Source: Actinomadura sp. 7K507
GTDB lineage: Bacteria; Actinomycetota; Actinomycetes; Streptosporangiales; Streptosporangiaceae
Assembly (NCBI RefSeq): GCF_004348425.1
Contig: NZ_SMKK01000057.1
Coordinates: forward strand, 1 to 43,427
Reading direction: 5' to 3'
Length of the DNA: 43,427 nucleotides
Shown: in pieces, positions 25,268 to 33,918 of the stretch
How the letters are laid out: each line of letters opens with the position of its first letter
How positions within the stretch are numbered: the first letter of the stretch is position 1
Notes under the pieces: generated by a model
The model's input: only the letters and a program-made list of their open reading frames with translations
Database searches by the model: none
Told to the model about the DNA's origin: nothing
Program-made: the position numbers and the translations under genes

Positions 25268-26427
25268 GACCGGCCCCTCCCTTCCGGCGCCGCGGCCTCC
25301 GCGGTGGTCCCGGCCGCGTCCATGTCCCCCTCGAGGTCCCCTTCGGAGTCCTCCTCGGACGGCGCGGGCACGTCGTGGTGCACGGTCGACTCCAGGGATC
25401 GTTGTTTCAGCGCCCGGGTGACGCGGAGCGCGAGCAGCCGGTCGACGCTGATGGCCAGCAGCAGGAGGACGCCGGTGATCGCCTGCTGCCAGAACGGGTT
25501 GACCTTGAGCACCACCAGCACGCTGCCGATGGTGGTGAGCAGCAGCGCGCCGAGCGCCGCCCCGTACACGGTGCCGACGCCGCCGGTGATCGCGACGCCG
25601 CCGACGACGACGGCGGCGACGACCGTCAGCTCCCAGCCGTTCGCGGCGTCGGCGACGACGGTTCCGAACCGGGAGAGCCACAGCACCCCGGCGAGGCCCG
25701 CGAGCGCGCCGCTGACCAGGTAGGCGGTGAGGATGCGGCGGCGGATCGGCACGCCGGCGAGCATCGCGGCCTCGGGGCTGGACCCGATCGCGTAGAACTC
25801 GCGTCCGGACGAGTAGGAGCGCAGGTAGTAGCCGGCGGCCAGCATCACGACGACCGTGATGATCGGCAGGTAGGGGATGCCGAGGATGCCGTCGCTGCCG
25901 AGGCCGAGCACCGAGCCGGGAAGCTCGGAGGCGCTGATCTGGTCGCCTTGGGCGATGCGGTAGTCGAGCCCTTGGATCACGTACAGCGTGCCGAGGGTGA
26001 CGACCAGGGAGGGGACCCGGCAGAAGCTGACGAGCAGCCCGTTCACCAGCCCGCAGGCGAGCCCGATGAGGACGCCGACCAGGAGGACCAGCACGACGTG
26101 CCGGTCGCCGCCGGAGGCGAACTTGCCCGCCGAGAACGCGACGAGCCCGACGACGGAGCCGACCGACAGGTCGATGTTGCGGGTGACGACGACCATGCTC
26201 TGCCCGACGGCGAGCAGGACGAGGATCGAGGCGTTGAGGAAGATGTCCCGCAGGCCCTGCTCCGACAGGAACCGCGGGTTGGCGATCGTGGTCCCGACGA
26301 CGAGGAGGATCAGGGCGCCGAGGATGCTCAGCTCGCGGGCGCGCAGCACGAGGTCGACCAGGCGCCGCCCGCCTCCGCCGGCGCCGCCGGATCCGGGCCT
26401 GGCCGGTGACTTGGTGAGTACGGTCAT
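25264..26427 (-). CDS. rhaP: Rhamnose ABC transporter permease
   Basis: 387 aa, ATG at 26427, 4 nt after the rhaT stop. RbsC-type permease with many hydrophobic segments (first about residues 34-49) and the ATPase-contact loop FYAIGSSPEAAMLAGVPIRR. The N-terminus carries a Gly-rich linker. An acidic cytoplasmic tail of about 45 residues (EEDSEGDLEGDMDAAG) is unusual for the family and may be a local extension. Translationally coupled to rhaQ. Confidence 0.87.
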   Translation of the reverse strand: MTVLTKSPARPGSGGAGGGGRRLVDLVLRARELSILGALILLVVGTTIANPRFLSEQGLRDIFLNASILVLLAVGQSMVVVTRNIDLSVGSVVGLVAFSAGKFASGGDRHVVLVLLVGVLIGLACGLVNGLLVSFCRVPSLVVTLGTLYVIQGLDYRIAQGDQISASELPGSVLGLGSDGILGIPYLPIITVVVMLAAGYYLRSYSSGREFYAIGSSPEAAMLAGVPIRRRILTAYLVSGALAGLAGVLWLSRFGTVVADAANGWELTVVAAVVVGGVAITGGVGTVYGAALGALLLTTIGSVLVVLKVNPFWQQAITGVLLLLAISVDRLLALRVTRALKQRSLESTVHHDVPAPSEEDSEGDLEGDMDAAGTTAEAAAPEGRGRS

Positions 26428-26431
26428 CGGC

Positions 26432-28000
26432 TCAGGCCGCCCTTCCGGCGCCGGCCCCGCCGTTGCCGGTCCGTCCGGTCGCGGCGGCCATCACGCTCTC
26501 CTCGGTCGCCTCGGCGCGCGGGATCTCGGCGGTGAGCCGGCCCTCGTGCATGACCAGGACGCGGTCGGCCATCCCGATCACCTCCGGCAGGTCGGAGGAG
26601 ATCATCAGGACCGCGATGTCCCGCGCGGCCAGTTCCGACAGCAGCCGGTGCACCTCGGCCTTGGTGCCGACGTCGATGCCGCGGGTCGGCTCGTCCACGA
26701 TGAGGACGTCCGGCTCGGTGGCCAGCCACTTGGCGAGCACGACCTTCTGCTGGTTGCCGCCCGACAGGACGCCGACGAGGTCGGTGAGCTTGGAGTACTT
26801 GAGCTGGAGCCGCAGCCCCCAGTCGGCGGCGCGGCCGCGCTCCACCTTGCGGGAGATGAGGCCGCCGCGCCCGGTCTCGCGGCGCAGCGTGCGCAGCTGG
26901 GTGAGGCCCATGTTGCGTTCGATGGACATGCCCATGACCAGGCCCTGCTGGCGCCGGTCCTCGGGGACGAGCGCGAGGCCCGCCGCCATCGCGGCGGTCG
27001 GGCTGCCCGGGGGCAGCGGGCGCCCGGTGACCTCGACGCTCCCGGCGTCCCACCGGTCCACGCCGAAGATCGCGCGGGCGACCTCGCTGCGGCCGGCGCC
27101 GACCAGCCCGGCGAGGGCGACGATCTCGCCGCGGCGGACCTCGAAGGAGATGTCGGTGAAGGCGCCCTCGCGGGTCAGCCGGGCGACCTTCAGCGCGACC
27201 TCGCCGGGCGTCACGTCCTGCTTGGGGTAGAGCGCGTCGAGGTCGCGGCCGACCATCCGGCGGACGAGGTCGTCGGGGGTGAGGTCCGCGGTCTGGTCGG
27301 TGCCGATCAGGGAGCCGTCGCGCAGCGTGGTGACCCGCCGGCACAGCTCGAAGATCTCCTCCAGCCGGTGCGAGATGAACAGGACGGCGCAGCCGTGCTC
27401 GCTCAGCGTGCGGGTGACCGTGAACAGCCGGGCGACCTCCTGGCCGGTGAGCGCGGCGGTGGGCTCGTCCATGATGAGGACCCGCGCGTTGCGGGAGATG
27501 GCCTTGGCGATCTCGACGACCTGCTGGTCGGCGATCGACAGGCCGCGGGCGGGCGCCTGCGGGTCCAGCGCGACGCCGAGCCGCCGGAACAGCTTCGCGG
27601 TCTCGGCGTGCATGGCGCGGCGGTCGATGCGGCCGAGCCCTGAGACGGGTCCGCGGGCGCGCGGCTGGCGGCCCATGAAGATGTTCTCCGCGACCGACAG
27701 GTCGGGGAACAGGGTGGGCTCCTGGTAGATGACGGCGACGCCGGCGGCCTGGGCGTCGGCGGGGCCGCCGAAGGTCACCGGCTCGCCGTCGACGCGTACC
27801 TCGCCCGCGTCGGGGCGGTGGACCCCTGCGAACGTTTTTACTACCGTGGACTTGCCCGCGCCGTTCTCCCCGGCCAGGGCGTGGACCTCGCCGGCGTGCA
27901 ACTCCAGGGTGACGCCCTGCAGGGCGCGCACGGCCCCGAACGACTTACTCACGTTCACCAGTGCCAATGTCGGCGGCGCCGACTGGCCGGGTGCGCCCAT
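26432..28000 (-). CDS. rhaT: Rhamnose ABC transporter ATP-binding protein
   Basis: 522 aa, ATG at 28000 with AGGAGGG upstream; first gene of the importer operon. Two fused ATPase domains as in RbsA/XylG: the first has Walker [10 protein letters not shown] (44-52) and signature LSIADQQ; the second has the family's usual weak P-loop ([15 protein letters not shown]) and signature [15 protein letters not shown], with Walker [13 protein letters not shown]. It powers sugar import. Just after the first Walker A, the codons at 27831-27848 (GTA GTA AAA ACG) are AT-rich against the gene's usage and resemble the operator found upstream. Confidence 0.92.
   Translation of the reverse strand: MGAPGQSAPPTLALVNVSKSFGAVRALQGVTLELHAGEVHALAGENGAGKSTVVKTFAGVHRPDAGEVRVDGEPVTFGGPADAQAAGVAVIYQEPTLFPDLSVAENIFMGRQPRARGPVSGLGRIDRRAMHAETAKLFRRLGVALDPQAPARGLSIADQQVVEIAKAISRNARVLIMDEPTAALTGQEVARLFTVTRTLSEHGCAVLFISHRLEEIFELCRRVTTLRDGSLIGTDQTADLTPDDLVRRMVGRDLDALYPKQDVTPGEVALKVARLTREGAFTDISFEVRRGEIVALAGLVGAGRSEVARAIFGVDRWDAGSVEVTGRPLPPGSPTAAMAAGLALVPEDRRQQGLVMGMSIERNMGLTQLRTLRRETGRGGLISRKVERGRAADWGLRLQLKYSKLTDLVGVLSGGNQQKVVLAKWLATEPDVLIVDEPTRGIDVGTKAEVHRLLSELAARDIAVLMISSDLPEVIGMADRVLVMHEGRLTAEIPRAEATEESVMAAATGRTGNGGAGAGRAA
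27831..27844 (-). promoter_or_regulatory. Possible intragenic operator in rhaT
   Basis: The minus strand reads GTAGTAAAAACGTT, sharing GTAAAAA-CGTT with the operator candidate at 28038-28055. It is an AT-rich island in a GC-rich gene, spelled with codons (GTA, AAA) the neighbours avoid. It lies about 150 nt inside rhaT, a plausible spacing for a looping LacI-family auxiliary operator. Weak evidence. Confidence 0.25.
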
Positions 28001-28037
28001 GGCGGCCCTCCTCGCGGGGCTGGTCTATGACGACCGG

Positions 28038-28055
28038 GTAAAAAACGTTTTAACG
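28038..28055. promoter_or_regulatory. LacI-type operator candidate upstream of rhaT
   Basis: The sequence GTAAAAAACGTTTTAACG is a pseudo-palindrome around a central CG (28046-28047) with AAAACGTTTT as perfect core. It lies 38 nt upstream of the rhaT start, where a repressor would block the importer operon, and is starkly AT-rich for this genome. The lacI gene next door is the likely source of the binding protein. Confidence 0.55.
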
Positions 28056-28147
28056 TGATGTTGCCGAGGACGCTAGAGTCAGGCCGGGCAGCCGTCAAGA
28101 GGTCACCGGCTCGAAGATCGCTCCGATAACGGCGGGAATCCCTTTGC

Positions 28148-28161
28148 CACAGGGGCCTGTG
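28148..28161. promoter_or_regulatory. Inverted repeat in the divergent control region
   Basis: CACAGG and CCTGTG flank a 2-nt centre, followed by AGTTTTTGG. The stem is too tight (2-nt loop) for a terminator, so a binding site is more likely. It lies midway between rhaT and lacI. The rest of 28001-28310 holds no gene that I can see. Confidence 0.3.
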
Positions 28162-28230
28162 AGTTTTTGGAAGTCGCTCGTGGCCCCGCCCGGCCATCGG
28201 CCTCGGCACCCCGGTGCACCGCCCACGGGC

Positions 28231-28259
28231 TTGACACGTTTTAATTCGATGACCAAAGT
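28231..28259 (+). promoter_or_regulatory. Promoter of the lacI-lut-rhaB operon with operator half-site
   Basis: A consensus -35 TTGACA (28231-28236), a 17-bp spacer and a weak -10 CAAAGT (28254-28259) lie 51 nt before the TTG start at 28311. The spacer begins CGTTTTAA, the same half-site as in the rhaT operator (ACGTTTTAA), so the regulator may bind here and control its own operon. Confidence 0.45.
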
Positions 28260-28310
28260 GAATCGGCACGGCGAGCGTCATATCCAGCGGACGGACCGGG
28301 GGCACACAGA

Positions 28311-29372
28311 TTGAGCGCAGACGACACCGGACGCCCCGGGGCCCTGAGCCGGACGGTCGGCATCAAGCAGGTCGCGGCGAGCGCCGGCGTCTCGCCCGGC
28401 ACCGTGTCCAACGTGCTCAACCGCCCCGAGCGGGTCGCCGAGGCGACCCGGATCCGGGTCGAGCAGGCCATCCTCGAACTCGGGTTCGTCCGCAACGGCT
28501 CGGCGTCCACGCTGCGCGCCGGGCACAGCAGCACGATCGGGCTGATGGTCCTGGATCTGGCCAACCCGTTCTTCACCGACGTCGCCCGCGGCGTCGAGGA
28601 CATCGCCAGCGAGCGCGGCTACGCGGTGATCCTGTCGTCGTCCGGCGAGTCGGACGAGCGGGAGCAGCGCAACCTGCGGGTGTTCGCCGAGCAGCGCGTC
28701 CGCGGCGTCCTGCTGACCCCGGTCGGCGACGACGGCGAGGCCGCCGACCGCCTCCAGGACCGGGGCGTCCCGGTGGTGCTGCTCGACCATCCGACGCCCC
28801 GCGCCAACCAGTGCTCGGTCGCCGTCGACGACGTCGCCGGCGGTGAGCTCGCGGTCGGCGAGTTGCTCGACGGCGGGGCCCGCACGCTGGCGTTCGTCAC
28901 CGGCCCGAACGTTCTGCGGCAGTGCGCCGACCGCCGCAAGGGCGCCCTGCGCGCGCTGCGCGCCGCCGGGCTCGGCCGCGAGGTGATGCGCGAGGTGCCG
29001 GTCGGGGCGATGAACGCCAGGTCCGGGCAGGAGGCGGCACGGCGGCTGCTGGAGGCCGGCCCGCCGCTGCCCGACGCCGTCTTCTGCGCGAACGACCTGC
29101 TCGCCCTCGGGATGCTCCGCGTCCTGCTGCAGGCCGGGCTGAAGGTACCGGCTGACATCGCGCTGATCGGGTACGACGACATCGAGTTCTCGGCGGCGGC
29201 CGCGGTCCCGCTGAGCTCGATCAGGCAGCCCACCTACCAGCTGGGCCGGATCGCGACCGAACTCCTGCTGGAGGAGTGCGACGAGTCGGGCGGGCACGCC
29301 CACCAGCAGGTCATGTTCCAGCCCGAACTGGTCATCCGCGAGTCCAGCCGTCCTGCCGGAGAGGCCCCATGA
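28311..29372 (+). CDS. LacI family transcriptional regulator of the rhamnose locus
   Basis: 353 aa from a TTG at 28311; no ATG or GTG lies between it and the DNA-binding domain, so TTG is the only good start (GGGGG upstream). The N-terminal LacI helix-turn-helix [17 protein letters not shown] begins near residue 18, followed by the hinge helix ([12 protein letters not shown]), which inserts into a central CG of the operator. The remainder is the periplasmic-binding-protein-like effector domain ([42 protein letters not shown]). The likely effector is L-rhamnose or L-rhamnulose. It stands divergent from the importer operon and overlaps lutA by ATGA, so it is co-expressed with lactate oxidation and rhaB genes. 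Confidence 0.88.
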   Translation: MSADDTGRPGALSRTVGIKQVAASAGVSPGTVSNVLNRPERVAEATRIRVEQAILELGFVRNGSASTLRAGHSSTIGLMVLDLANPFFTDVARGVEDIASERGYAVILSSSGESDEREQRNLRVFAEQRVRGVLLTPVGDDGEAADRLQDRGVPVVLLDHPTPRANQCSVAVDDVAGGELAVGELLDGGARTLAFVTGPNVLRQCADRRKGALRALRAAGLGREVMREVPVGAMNARSGQEAARRLLEAGPPLPDAVFCANDLLALGMLRVLLQAGLKVPADIALIGYDDIEFSAAAAVPLSSIRQPTYQLGRIATELLLEECDESGGHAHQQVMFQPELVIRESSRPAGEAP

Positions 29373-30082
29373 AGGTCGCGCTCTTCCTCACCTGCGTGAA
29401 CGACACGATGTACCCCGAGACAGGCAAGGCGATGGTGCGGCTGCTGCGGCGCCTCGGCCACGACGTCGAGTTCCCGGCCGGGCAGACCTGCTGCGGGCAG
29501 ATGCACCTCAACACCGGGTACCGGCGGCAGGCGCTCCCCCTGGTGAAGGGCTTCGCCGGGACGTTCGAGCCCTACGACGCCGTCGTGACGCCGTCCGCGT
29601 CGTGCGCCGCGATGATCCGCGACTGGTACCCCAGGCTCGCGCCGCGGACCTCCGGGGTGGCGTCGCGCGTGTACGAGCTGTCGGAGTTCCTCGTGGACGT
29701 GCTGGGCGTCACCGACGTGGGCGCCTACTACCCGCACCGCGTCACCTACCACCCCACCTGCCACTCGCTGCGGATGCTGCACGTCGGGGACCGCCCGCTG
29801 CGGCTGCTGCGCGAGGTGCGCGGCATCGACCTGGCCGACCTGCCGGACGCCGCCGAATGCTGCGGGTTCGGCGGGACGTTCGCGCTGAAGAACTCCGAGG
29901 TGTCCGCCGCGATGTGCGCGGACAAGGTCACCGCCGTCCGGGAGACGAAGGCCGAGGCGCTGTGCGCGGCCGACAACTCCTGCCTGATGCACATCGGCGG
30001 CGCGCTCACCCGCACCCGCGCCGCCGTACGGACCGTCCACCTGGCCGAGATCCTCGCCTCCACGGAGGAGGAGCCCTCATGA
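29369..30082 (+). CDS. lutA: L-lactate dehydrogenase complex subunit LutA
   Basis: 237 aa, ATG at 29369 overlapping the lacI stop, with GGAGAGG upstream. Two CCG domains (cysteine-rich, heterodisulfide-reductase type) are seen: [12 protein letters not shown] (about residue 44) with TPSASC, and [12 protein letters not shown] (about 171) with ADNSC. These cysteines bind an iron-sulfur centre. With LutB and LutC it oxidises L-lactate to pyruvate at the membrane and passes electrons to the respiratory chain. Here it is placed to consume the lactate made by the rhamnulose-phosphate aldolase/lactaldehyde dehydrogenase. Confidence 0.92.
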   Translation: MKVALFLTCVNDTMYPETGKAMVRLLRRLGHDVEFPAGQTCCGQMHLNTGYRRQALPLVKGFAGTFEPYDAVVTPSASCAAMIRDWYPRLAPRTSGVASRVYELSEFLVDVLGVTDVGAYYPHRVTYHPTCHSLRMLHVGDRPLRLLREVRGIDLADLPDAAECCGFGGTFALKNSEVSAAMCADKVTAVRETKAEALCAADNSCLMHIGGALTRTRAAVRTVHLAEILASTEEEPS

Positions 30083-31533
30083 CCTCACCGGCGATGCCGA
30101 CGTACGTCGGGATGCCGTCCTTCCCGGACGCGGCGCGCGGCGCGGTGGCCGACACGCGGCTGCGCGGCAACCTCGCCCACGCGACCGCCACGATCCGGGA
30201 ACGGCGCGCGTCCGCGGTCGCGGAGCTGGACGACTGGCCCGCGCTGCGCGAGGCGGGCAAGCAGATCAAGGACCACGTCCTGGAGAACCTCGGGCACTAC
30301 CTGCGCCTCCTGGAGGAGAAGGTCACCGAGGCGGGCGGGACGGTCCACTGGGCGCGGGACGCCGGCGAGGCCAACCGGATCGTCGCCGGCCTGGTGAAGG
30401 CGACCGGCGAGACCGAGGTCGTCAAGGTCAAGTCGATGGCCACGCAGGAGACCGGCCTGAACGAGTTCCTCGCCGAGGAGGGCGTCACCGCCTACGAGAC
30501 CGACCTCGCGGAGCTGATCGTCCAGCTCGGGGACGACCGGCCGTCGCACATCCTCGTCCCGGCCATCCACCGCAACAGGTCCGACATCCGCGACATCTTC
30601 CTGCGCGCGATGGACGGCGTCCCGGAAGGGCTGACCGACTCCCCCGCCGAACTGGCCGAGGCCGCCCGCCGCCACCTGCGCGCCAAGTTCCTGTCGGCGA
30701 AGGTCGCCGTGTCCGGCGTGAACTTCGCCGTCGCCGACACCGGCACCCTCGTCGTCCTGGAGTCGGAGGGCAACGGGCGGATGTGCCTGACGCTCCCCGA
30801 GACGCTGATCTCGGTGATGGGAGTGGAGAAGATCGTCCCGAGCTGGCGGGATCTGGAGGTGTTCCTGCAGCTGCTCCCCCGCTCGTCCACGGCCGAGCGG
30901 ATGAACCCCTACACCTCGACCTGGACGGGCGTCTCCCCCGGTGACGGCCCGCGCGACTTCCACCTCGTCCTGCTGGACAACGGCCGCACCGCCACGCTGG
31001 CCGACGAGGTGGGCCGGCAGGCGCTGCGCTGCATCCGCTGCTCCGCGTGCCTGAACGTGTGCCCGGTCTACCAGCGCGCGGGCGGTCACGCCTACGGGTC
31101 GCCGTACCCGGGGCCGATCGGCGCGATCCTGTCGCCGCAGATCAGGGGCATCGGATCGGACGTGGACGCCTCGCTGCCCTACGCGTCCACGCTGTGCGGC
31201 GCGTGCTTCGAGGCGTGCCCGGTCGCGATCGACATCCCGGAGGTGCTCGTCCATCTGCGGGCCCGCGCCGTCGAGAAGGGCCCCCGCCATCCCCTCGAAC
31301 GGGTGGCGATGGCGGCGGCCGGGTGGACGCTGCGCTCCCCCACCCGGCTCGGGCTCGCGCAGCGCGCCGCGTCCGCGAGCCGCCGCGGCGTGGCGCGCGG
31401 CGGCCGGATCCGGCGGCTGCCCGGCCCGCTCGGCGCGTGGACCGAGACGCGCGACGCCCCCGCGCCGCCGCCGGAGTCGTTCCGCGCCTGGTGGGCCCGC
31501 ACGGACGGCGGCCGGAAGGAGGGCGGCACGTGA
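30079..31533 (+). CDS. lutB: L-lactate dehydrogenase complex iron-sulfur subunit LutB
   Basis: 484 aa, ATG at 30079 overlapping the lutA stop (ATGA), GGAGGAG upstream. The N-terminal LUD domain (about 60-300) contains the expected core [20 protein letters not shown]. Two 4Fe-4S clusters follow: [15 protein letters not shown] (about 317) and [12 protein letters not shown] (about 374). The C-terminal 80 residues are Arg/Pro-rich, as is usual for LutB. It links lactate oxidation in LutA/LutC to electron transfer. Confidence 0.93.
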   Translation: MTSPAMPTYVGMPSFPDAARGAVADTRLRGNLAHATATIRERRASAVAELDDWPALREAGKQIKDHVLENLGHYLRLLEEKVTEAGGTVHWARDAGEANRIVAGLVKATGETEVVKVKSMATQETGLNEFLAEEGVTAYETDLAELIVQLGDDRPSHILVPAIHRNRSDIRDIFLRAMDGVPEGLTDSPAELAEAARRHLRAKFLSAKVAVSGVNFAVADTGTLVVLESEGNGRMCLTLPETLISVMGVEKIVPSWRDLEVFLQLLPRSSTAERMNPYTSTWTGVSPGDGPRDFHLVLLDNGRTATLADEVGRQALRCIRCSACLNVCPVYQRAGGHAYGSPYPGPIGAILSPQIRGIGSDVDASLPYASTLCGACFEACPVAIDIPEVLVHLRARAVEKGPRHPLERVAMAAAGWTLRSPTRLGLAQRAASASRRGVARGGRIRRLPGPLGAWTETRDAPAPPPESFRAWWARTDGGRKEGGT

Positions 31534-32150
31534 ACGCCCGCGAGGAGATCCTCCGCCGGATCGAGGACGCGGTACCCGCCCGGCCGGCCGCCGAGGTCGC
31601 CGCCTCCTACGACCGGATCGACCGCGGCTATCTCCGCCATCACCACGAGGACGGCGTCCTCGACCTGTTCGCCGAGCGGGTCGCGCACTACCAGGCGACG
31701 GTCCTGCGGGTCTCCGCGCCGGATGTGGCGGGCACGGTCGCGGAGCGACTCGCGGCCCGCCCCGGCTCCTACGGGGTGCCCGGCGACCTTCCCGGGGAAT
31801 GGCTCGCGGCGGCGGACGTGCCGCTCGTCCGGGACCCGGACGTCGCGACGCTGGACGGGCTGGCCGGAGCGGTCACCGGCTGCGCCGCGGCGATCGCCGA
31901 GACCGGGACGATCGTCCTCGACCACGGCGCCGCCCAGGGACGCCGCGCGCTGTCCCTCGTGCCGGACTACCACCTGATCGTCGTCCTGGCCGGCCAGGTC
32001 GCGCCGGACGTGCCCGAAGCCCTGGAGCGGCTCGACCCGCACCGGCCGCTGACGTTCGTGTCCGGGCCGTCGGCGACGAGCGACATCGAGCTGTCACGCG
32101 TGGAGGGCGTGCACGGTCCCCGGACGCTCGAAGTACTGGTCGTCGAATGA
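31530..32150 (+). CDS. lutC: L-lactate dehydrogenase complex subunit LutC
   Basis: 206 aa, GTG at 31530 overlapping the lutB stop (GTGA) with AAGGAGGGCGG upstream. A single LUD domain with [14 protein letters not shown] and the strand [14 protein letters not shown]; the ending [22 protein letters not shown] is the family hallmark. It completes the LutABC complex. Its stop codon lies inside ATGAGCGAAGCGA, the first of two direct repeats bounding a palindromic element before rhaB. Confidence 0.92.
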   Translation: MNAREEILRRIEDAVPARPAAEVAASYDRIDRGYLRHHHEDGVLDLFAERVAHYQATVLRVSAPDVAGTVAERLAARPGSYGVPGDLPGEWLAAADVPLVRDPDVATLDGLAGAVTGCAAAIAETGTIVLDHGAAQGRRALSLVPDYHLIVVLAGQVAPDVPEALERLDPHRPLTFVSGPSATSDIELSRVEGVHGPRTLEVLVVE

Positions 32151-32213
32151 GCGAAGCGAACCGTGGGGCGTGGGGGGCCGGCCCCCCACCGGGAACGGGC
32201 ATGAGCGAAGCGA
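32147..32213. repeat. Palindromic repeat with 13-bp direct repeats at the lutC-rhaB junction (copy 2)
   Basis: ATGAGCGAAGCGA occurs at 32147-32159 and again at 32201-32213, exactly 54 bp apart. Between them lies a perfect 20-bp palindrome, GTGGGGGGCCGGCCCCCCAC (32170-32189). The hairpin and flanks match the copy in the ribokinase gene. Because 54 is a multiple of three, the rhaB frame stays open through the element. Confidence 0.7.
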
Positions 32214-33634
32214 CCTTCGCGGCCGTCGATCTCGGCGCGTCCAGCGGGCGGGTCATGACCGGCCGCGTCGGCCCCGGAACCCTGGAGCTGGACGAGGTCC
32301 GCCGTTTCGCCAACCGCCCCGTCCGGGTCAACGGCACGCTGCACTGGGACATCCTCGGGCTCTACGGAAACGTCCTGGACGGGCTGCGCTCCACCCCGTC
32401 CGGCGTGGCCTCGGTCGGCATCGACTCGTGGGCCGTCGACTACGGCCTCCTGGACGCGGACGGGCGCCTGCTCGCAAACCCCGTCCACTACCGCGACTCC
32501 CGCACCGACGGCGTGATGGACCGCGTCCGCGCCGAACTGGGCGACGACCTCCTCTACCAGGCGTCGGGGCTCCAGTTCCTCCCCTTCAACACGATCTACC
32601 AGCTCGCGGCCGACGACCTGTCCCGGGCGGGCACGCTCCTCCTGATCCCCGATCTCCTCGCCTACTGGCTCACGGGCGAGATCGGCGCGGAGCGGACCAA
32701 CGCGTCCACGACCGGCCTCCTGGACGTCCGCGAGGGCACCTGGTCGCGGGACCTCCTGGCACGCCTGGACCTCCCGGAGAAGATCCTGCCGCCCCTGCGG
32801 AACCCGGGCGAGGTCCTCGGGCCGCTCCGCGGCGACGTGGCGGCCGAGACCGGCCATCCCGGCCTCAGGGTCGCGGCCGTCGGGTCCCACGACACCGCCT
32901 CGGCAGTCGCGGCCGTCCCCGCCACGACCGAGCGGTTCGCCTACATCTCCTGCGGCACCTGGTCGCTGGTCGGCGTCGAGCTGGACGCGCCCGTCCTGAC
33001 CGAGGCGAGCCGCGAGGCCAACTTCACCAACGAGGGCGGCGTGGACGGGACGGTCCGCTACCTGCGCAACGTGATGGGGCTGTGGCTCCTCCAGGAGTCG
33101 CTGCGGACCTGGGGCGACCCCGGCCTGCCCGCCCTGCTCGCCGAGGCCGGGCGGGTCCCGGGCCTGCGCCGCCTCGTCGACCCCGACGACCCGGAGTTCC
33201 TGCCGCCGGGCGACATGCCCGCCCGCATCGCCGCGCACTGCCGCCGCCGCGGCTTCCCCGAGCCGGCCACCCGCGCCGAGACCGTCCGCTGCATCCTGGA
33301 CAGCCTCGCCCTCGCGCACCGCGCCACGCTCCGCGAGGCCTCCCGCCTATCCGGGCGGGAGATCGACGTGATCCACCTGGTCGGCGGCGGCAGCCGGAAC
33401 GATCTGCTGTGCCGCCTGACCGCCGACGCGGCCGGACTGCCGGTCGTCGCCGGCCCGGTGGAGGCGACCGCGCTCGGCAACGTCCTGACCCAGGCCCGCG
33501 CGCACGGCGTCATCGGTGGGCTGGCGGAGTCCCGCGCGCTCGTGGCCGGGACCCAGCCCCTCCGCCGCTACGAGCCGTCCGGCGACGAGTCCGCGTGGGC
33601 CGCCGCCGCGGCCGGCCTCGGCCTGGAACGCTGA
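32201..33634 (+). CDS. rhaB: Rhamnulokinase
   Basis: 477 aa from the ATG at 32201; an in-frame ATG at 32147 would add 18 low-complexity residues and overlap the lutC stop as ATGA. FGGY kinase: N-terminal phosphate loop FAAVDLGASSGRV, sugar-binding region with SVGIDSWAVDYGLLD, adenosine-binding SCGTWSLVGVE and VGGGSRNDLLCRLTADA. It phosphorylates L-rhamnulose at O1 with ATP, feeding the aldolase. The ribosome binding site before 32201 is poor (GGGAACGGG), while the upstream ATG is coupled to lutC, so both starts may be used. It is the last gene of the operon; I see no obvious terminator after it. Confidence 0.92.
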   Translation: MSEATFAAVDLGASSGRVMTGRVGPGTLELDEVRRFANRPVRVNGTLHWDILGLYGNVLDGLRSTPSGVASVGIDSWAVDYGLLDADGRLLANPVHYRDSRTDGVMDRVRAELGDDLLYQASGLQFLPFNTIYQLAADDLSRAGTLLLIPDLLAYWLTGEIGAERTNASTTGLLDVREGTWSRDLLARLDLPEKILPPLRNPGEVLGPLRGDVAAETGHPGLRVAAVGSHDTASAVAAVPATTERFAYISCGTWSLVGVELDAPVLTEASREANFTNEGGVDGTVRYLRNVMGLWLLQESLRTWGDPGLPALLAEAGRVPGLRRLVDPDDPEFLPPGDMPARIAAHCRRRGFPEPATRAETVRCILDSLALAHRATLREASRLSGREIDVIHLVGGGSRNDLLCRLTADAAGLPVVAGPVEATALGNVLTQARAHGVIGGLAESRALVAGTQPLRRYEPSGDESAWAAAAAGLGLER

Positions 33635-33830
33635 CCGCCGCCGGATGTCACGGGGGCGAGACGCTTTACCCACCTGAGGTTGACATGGCGCGTTCCAGGA
33701 CGGTTCATGGCAGTGAACGTTGATGACCGTGGACGGCATGGTGACGGAGGAGGCCGCCACGTGGGACGGCGCGCTGGCGGGGGCGTGTTGGCTCCACCTT
33801 ATTGACGTTCCACCCGATAGGGTGAATCCC

Positions 33831-33864
33831 GCCGATTCTGGAACCGCGCCGATTCCGGAACCGC
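33831..33864. repeat. Two tandem 17-bp repeats with internal dyads upstream of the LuxR-type gene
   Basis: GCCGATTCTGGAACCGC (33831-33847) is followed at once by the same 17 bp with one change (33848-33864). Each holds a dyad, TTCTGGAA and TTCCGGAA. They lie 55-88 nt before the regulator's ATG in a 284-bp gene-free stretch (33635-33918), where a control site is expected. That stretch also holds GTTCA and TGAAC separated by 6 bp at 33703-33718. No gene is evident in it. Confidence 0.45.
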
Positions 33865-33918
33865 AACGAGAAACTTCATTACGGCGCATCGGCCGCCTGT
33901 TCGCTGTTGGGGTGTTCC

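Noticed and set aside
32147..32200. 18-residue leader as definite N-terminus of RhaB
   Set aside because: Low-complexity residues encoded by a repeat element; FGGY kinases start close to the phosphate loop, so the ATG at 32201 is preferred, though the upstream ATG may be used.
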